Source: Rhodospirillales bacterium
GTDB lineage: Bacteria; Pseudomonadota; Alphaproteobacteria; Acetobacterales; Acetobacteraceae
DNA: 43,313 nucleotides
Direction: 5' to 3'
Assembly: GCA_025351925.1 (NCBI GenBank)
Contig: JANXVC010000232.1
Location: 1 to 43,313, forward strand
Under the pieces are notes generated by a model that had not been told where the DNA came from, searched no databases, and was given only the letters and a program-made list of their open reading frames with translations. This document shows, piece after piece, positions 40,609 through 43,313 of this stretch. The position numbers and the translations under genes are program-made. How positions within the stretch are numbered: position 1 is the stretch's first letter; each line of letters starts with the position of its first letter.

Positions 40609-43104
40609 TCAAACCGCCAACGGCATGCCGGGCCCGCTGAGCAGATGAGCCGGCGCAAATGTCGGAAGCGTCCGATAGGCTATGTGCAGGTTGTCGCCGT
40701 GGCTGACCAACTGGAAGCCGAGTTCGGCCCACAAGGCCCGCAGCGCCTGCGCCGAGTAGAGCGTCACGTGACCGTTTCGCGGCGCAGCGTACCACCAGCC
40801 GAGGCCCTGCTGCAGGAAGTCGTCGGGTTGCAGCAGCGTCGAGAACACGACGATACCGTCCGCCTGAATCAGGCCGGCGATCTCGAAGATCGTGGCCCGT
40901 GGGTCTGGCGTGTGCTCCAGCACCTCGAAGCAGGTGATCAGCGGGAATAAGCGGTGCGGCGGGATGTCGCAGGCGGGATTGAACGGATCATACACCTCGG
41001 CATTCATGCCGTGCTGGCTGATGAGCAGCGCTGCCAAAGCTCCGTCGCCGCCGCCGTAGTCGAGCACGTCAAGCCCGCGGCAGGCCTCGCCGAATAGTCT
41101 GCCAATTAGCTCCGCCGAGGCGGCCGGGCGGCTGCTGGCGTAGTCCGGGTCAGCGTCGGCGTAGCCTTCATTGTAAATGTGGTTGCGGAAGTCGTCCCGG
41201 TCCCAGGTGTCGAAATCGCCGGTGAACACCAGTGAGCAGGCCGGGCAGCGATGATAGGTCACGGCGCGGCCGGAGAGCGGCAGGGCGACCCGGCGCCGAT
41301 CCTCGCAGCATTTATTGAAATCGACCGATCCCAGGGTGGGCGATGGGGTGTCGCAGGCCTTGCAGGGGCGCGGAGCAGGCGGCTTCGGCCGTGGTGCAAG
41401 TTCGGCTGCGTGTGTGACGGGCTCACACGCAAGGGTTGCAAGATCCTGCCGGACCGCGGCGATCACGCTGCCCCAATCGTTCGGCTGCGTCTGCCGCACA
41501 ATGTGCATGCTCGGATACCACGGGCTGTCTGTCCGGTCGTGCAGCCAGCGCCAGCAGCCGCGGAACCTGGATAGCAGCCAGACCGGCTTGCCCATCGTGG
41601 CTGCCAAATGCGCAACGGCGGTATCGACCGAGATCACGAGATCCAGCCCGGCCACGATCGCCGCGGTGTCGGCGAAATTCCGCACATCCGACATGAGGTC
41701 GATCGCTTCGAGTTCCGGTGGCAGCGCCACGGGCTCGGCCTCATGCCGCTGCAGGCTGTAGAACTGCACTCCTGGGATCGCGGCGAGCGCGGACAACTCC
41801 GCTGATGCGAGCGAACGCTGGCGGTCATCGCCGAAACCTTTGCTTCCCGCCCAAACCAAACCGACGCGAAGCCCGTCGGCCGCATCGTCCCGAGGCAGAT
41901 AGGCGTCGGCATAGGGCAGGGCAGGCGGGATCGTATCGAGCGTCGTGCCTAAGATACGTGGCAGGCTGAGCAACGGGCACATCACATCGAAAGGCGGCAG
42001 CGGGCCGCCAATCGCCACGACATGATCGACGCCGGGCACGGCACGCAGCAGTTGGACAAGGGGCGCCTGCACCGCCAAAATGACCCGGCAGCCCCGGGCC
42101 GCCACCAGCGGCGCATAGCGGACAAATTGCAGCGTGTCCCCGAGGCCCTGTTCCGCGTGCAGCAGGATCGTGTGGCCGGCGATGTCCTGTCCGTTCCATG
42201 GCTCGATCGCGGCCAGCCAGGCCGGCTTGGCCTTCAGCAGCAGCCGCCATTCATAGAGGTCCCAAGCCTCCGCCGTCAGCTGACCCAGGCCCAAGCGGGT
42301 GACGGCCAGGTTGTGCCGGGCCACAGCGCTGCCGGGCGCTGCAATGACTGCTTGCTGTCCGGCGTCTATCGCGTCCTCGAACCGGCCCAGCCCTTCCAAG
42401 GCAATGGCGCGGTTCACCAATGCCTCCAGGCAGTTCGCCTGCAGGCCGATCGCATAGTCGGCCAACGCCAACGCCTCGTGATATTGGCCGAGCGCGATCA
42501 GTACGCGGCTCAGCGTGATCGCGTGCACGTGATTGGGGACCTGCCGGAATGCCTCCAAACCATGCGCCAACGCCTGTTCGACGTCGCCGCTGTCAAATAG
42601 GGCATTGCCCAAGGCGGCATGGGCGGGTGCGTGGCCGGGCTGCAGTTCCAGCGCCATGAACAGCGCGCCAATGGCCGGCCTGGCACGGCCCAGCGCCAGC
42701 AGCGCCTGAGCATTCAGGACGAGGATGCGGGCGTCCCCGGTAGGCTGCTGGCAACTGGTGGTCAGCAGGACAGCCGCGTCCTCAATGCGCCCTGCATTCA
42801 ACAGCGCTTGGCCCAATTCCACGACGCTGTCGGCTTGGTTTGGGTGGAGCCGCACCACGCGGTCCCAAGTGGCTATAGCCTCATCCGTGCGCCCGTCCGC
42901 GGCCAGCGCCATGCCCAGATTATGCAGCGCCTCTGGATGGCTCGGCGCAAGCCGGAGCGCCGCCCGGTAAGCAATGATCGCCTGATCGAGCCGTCCGGCC
43001 CGATGCATTGCCAGGCCGCGCTGAAACTGCGCATGCGCCGCCGCACCTGGTGTTGTGCCTGGTGCGGATTTGGCATGGGTGGGCTGTTTGCGGCGCGCCT
43101 GCAT
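40609..43104 (-). CDS. TPR - GT9/GT41-like glycosyltransferase - zinc-binding methyltransferase fusion
   Basis: The protein has 831 residues. Residues ~25-290 are about eight TPR helical hairpins (for example AIIAYRAALRLAPSHPEALH). Residues ~295-570 resemble the GT-B domain found in many TPR glycosyltransferases (ILLHAEQGLGDTLQFVRYAP, then LVISVDTAVAHLAATMGKPV). Next comes a four-cysteine zinc-binding module (CKACDTP and CPACSLVF). Residues ~660-790 form a SAM methyltransferase (LDVLDYGGGDGALAALLI, then ITCFEVLEHTPDPRATIFEI). AGGAG stands before the ATG at 43104. The three functions in one chain suggest protein or sugar modification, possibly of a surface or flagellar component. Coordinates of the joints are approximate. 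Confidence 0.85.
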   Translation of the reverse strand: MQARRKQPTHAKSAPGTTPGAAAHAQFQRGLAMHRAGRLDQAIIAYRAALRLAPSHPEALHNLGMALAADGRTDEAIATWDRVVRLHPNQADSVVELGQALLNAGRIEDAAVLLTTSCQQPTGDARILVLNAQALLALGRARPAIGALFMALELQPGHAPAHAALGNALFDSGDVEQALAHGLEAFRQVPNHVHAITLSRVLIALGQYHEALALADYAIGLQANCLEALVNRAIALEGLGRFEDAIDAGQQAVIAAPGSAVARHNLAVTRLGLGQLTAEAWDLYEWRLLLKAKPAWLAAIEPWNGQDIAGHTILLHAEQGLGDTLQFVRYAPLVAARGCRVILAVQAPLVQLLRAVPGVDHVVAIGGPLPPFDVMCPLLSLPRILGTTLDTIPPALPYADAYLPRDDAADGLRVGLVWAGSKGFGDDRQRSLASAELSALAAIPGVQFYSLQRHEAEPVALPPELEAIDLMSDVRNFADTAAIVAGLDLVISVDTAVAHLAATMGKPVWLLSRFRGCWRWLHDRTDSPWYPSMHIVRQTQPNDWGSVIAAVRQDLATLACEPVTHAAELAPRPKPPAPRPCKACDTPSPTLGSVDFNKCCEDRRRVALPLSGRAVTYHRCPACSLVFTGDFDTWDRDDFRNHIYNEGYADADPDYASSRPAASAELIGRLFGEACRGLDVLDYGGGDGALAALLISQHGMNAEVYDPFNPACDIPPHRLFPLITCFEVLEHTPDPRATIFEIAGLIQADGIVVFSTLLQPDDFLQQGLGWWYAAPRNGHVTLYSAQALRALWAELGFQLVSHGDNLHIAYRTLPTFAPAHLLSGPGMPLAV

Positions 43105-43183
43105 CGTCGTCTCCTGCTGCTGCTGGGGCAGTCTGGCAGGCAAAGGTTAAGAAGCTGCGAACTCCAGCCTCAATCGTTTCTGC

Positions 43184-43313
43184 TCAACCCGGGTAGGGAG
43201 TGGCCTGCCCGCGTAGGGTTTGCTGGATAGCCTGGTAGGCGCCCATGCCACGGCGTGCGGCGGTGCCGATGACGGAGCGCACGCCGGCGAACAGGTCAGC
43301 GCCCCACTTGGAG
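43184..43313 (-). CDS. C-terminal end of an unidentified protein, possibly an IS66-like transposase
   Basis: The right edge carries a minus-strand frame ending at TGA 43186-43184. It reads SKWGADLFAGVRSVIGTAAR followed by RGMGAYQAIQQTLRGQ. The pattern (WGADLFAGVRSV-x-TAARRG) resembles the C-terminal helix of some IS66-type transposases, but this is a recollection of the family look, not a match. No terminal inverted repeat could be recognised in 43105-43183. The start is outside the window. Confidence 0.35.
   Translation of the reverse strand, partial: SKWGADLFAGVRSVIGTAARRGMGAYQAIQQTLRGQATPYPG

Overview
The window is a high-GC bacterial chromosome segment, most likely from an alphaproteobacterium and perhaps an Acetobacteraceae or related Rhodospirillales member. 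That placement is an inference. It rests on the flagellin-flbT-flaF-DUF1217 cluster (flbT and flaF are alphaproteobacterial), on a promoter of the alphaproteobacterial general-stress sigma factor type (GGAAC-N17-GTT) in front of a CsbD-like gene, and on family resemblances. No rRNA or tRNA gene was found. Apart from the CRISPR array, no gene-free stretch exceeds about 250 bases.

Layout. 1-2.2 kb is a defence region: the end of cas1, a type I-E cas2, a CRISPR array with 14 recognisable repeats plus a strongly decayed 15th, then an XRE-antitoxin/PIN-toxin pair whose toxin end points at the array trailer. 2.3-5.4 kb holds zwf and a convergent acyl-CoA ligase. 5.5-8.8 kb is a carbohydrate-type ABC importer (Tat-exported binding protein and two permeases) without an ATPase gene. 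8.8-10.6 kb holds a small lipoprotein, a CsbD-like protein and a membrane protein, probably stress-related. 10.7-12.1 kb is a PLP-dependent decarboxylase. 12.2-16.4 kb is a catabolic unit: a GntR-type regulator, a palindromic promoter/operator, a Rieske oxygenase, its flavin/iron-sulfur reductase and a class II aldolase-like protein. 16.4-21.4 kb (minus strand) runs glycosyltransferase, purH, a doubled DUF6328-like membrane protein and a kinase-like DUF2252 protein. 21.5-23.6 kb has cysG and a PhyH-type dioxygenase, followed by a second toxin-antitoxin pair (Phd/PIN).

24.3-27.3 kb (minus strand) encodes ethanolamine ammonia-lyase EutBC and an exonuclease with a DUF3820-like tail. 27.4-28.9 kb is a Tat-exported OpgD-type glucan protein. 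29.0-31.6 kb is the flagellin region, in which the flagellin reading frame is broken by a one-base deletion near its N terminus. 31.7-33.9 kb has a small secreted protein and a LysR regulator divergent from a peroxiredoxin-like gene. 33.9-37.9 kb (minus strand) is a complete PaoABC-type molybdenum aldehyde oxidoreductase. 38.1-40.6 kb carries a GST, pobA and a DUF2064 protein. 40.6-43.1 kb is a large TPR-glycosyltransferase-methyltransferase fusion. The right edge holds the C-terminal end of an unidentified, possibly transposase, protein.

The genes suggest a metabolically flexible, motile, aerobic organism with aromatic and aldehyde oxidation (Rieske unit, PobA, PaoABC, GST), cobalamin-dependent ethanolamine use and general-stress proteins. 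The observations most worth a second look are the decayed CRISPR repeat next to the XRE-PIN pair, the 14-bp repeats at the toxin start, the flagellin frameshift, the palindrome embedded in the Rieske-operon promoter, the exactly doubled DUF6328-like gene with an internal ribosome site, and the TPR-GT-methyltransferase fusion.
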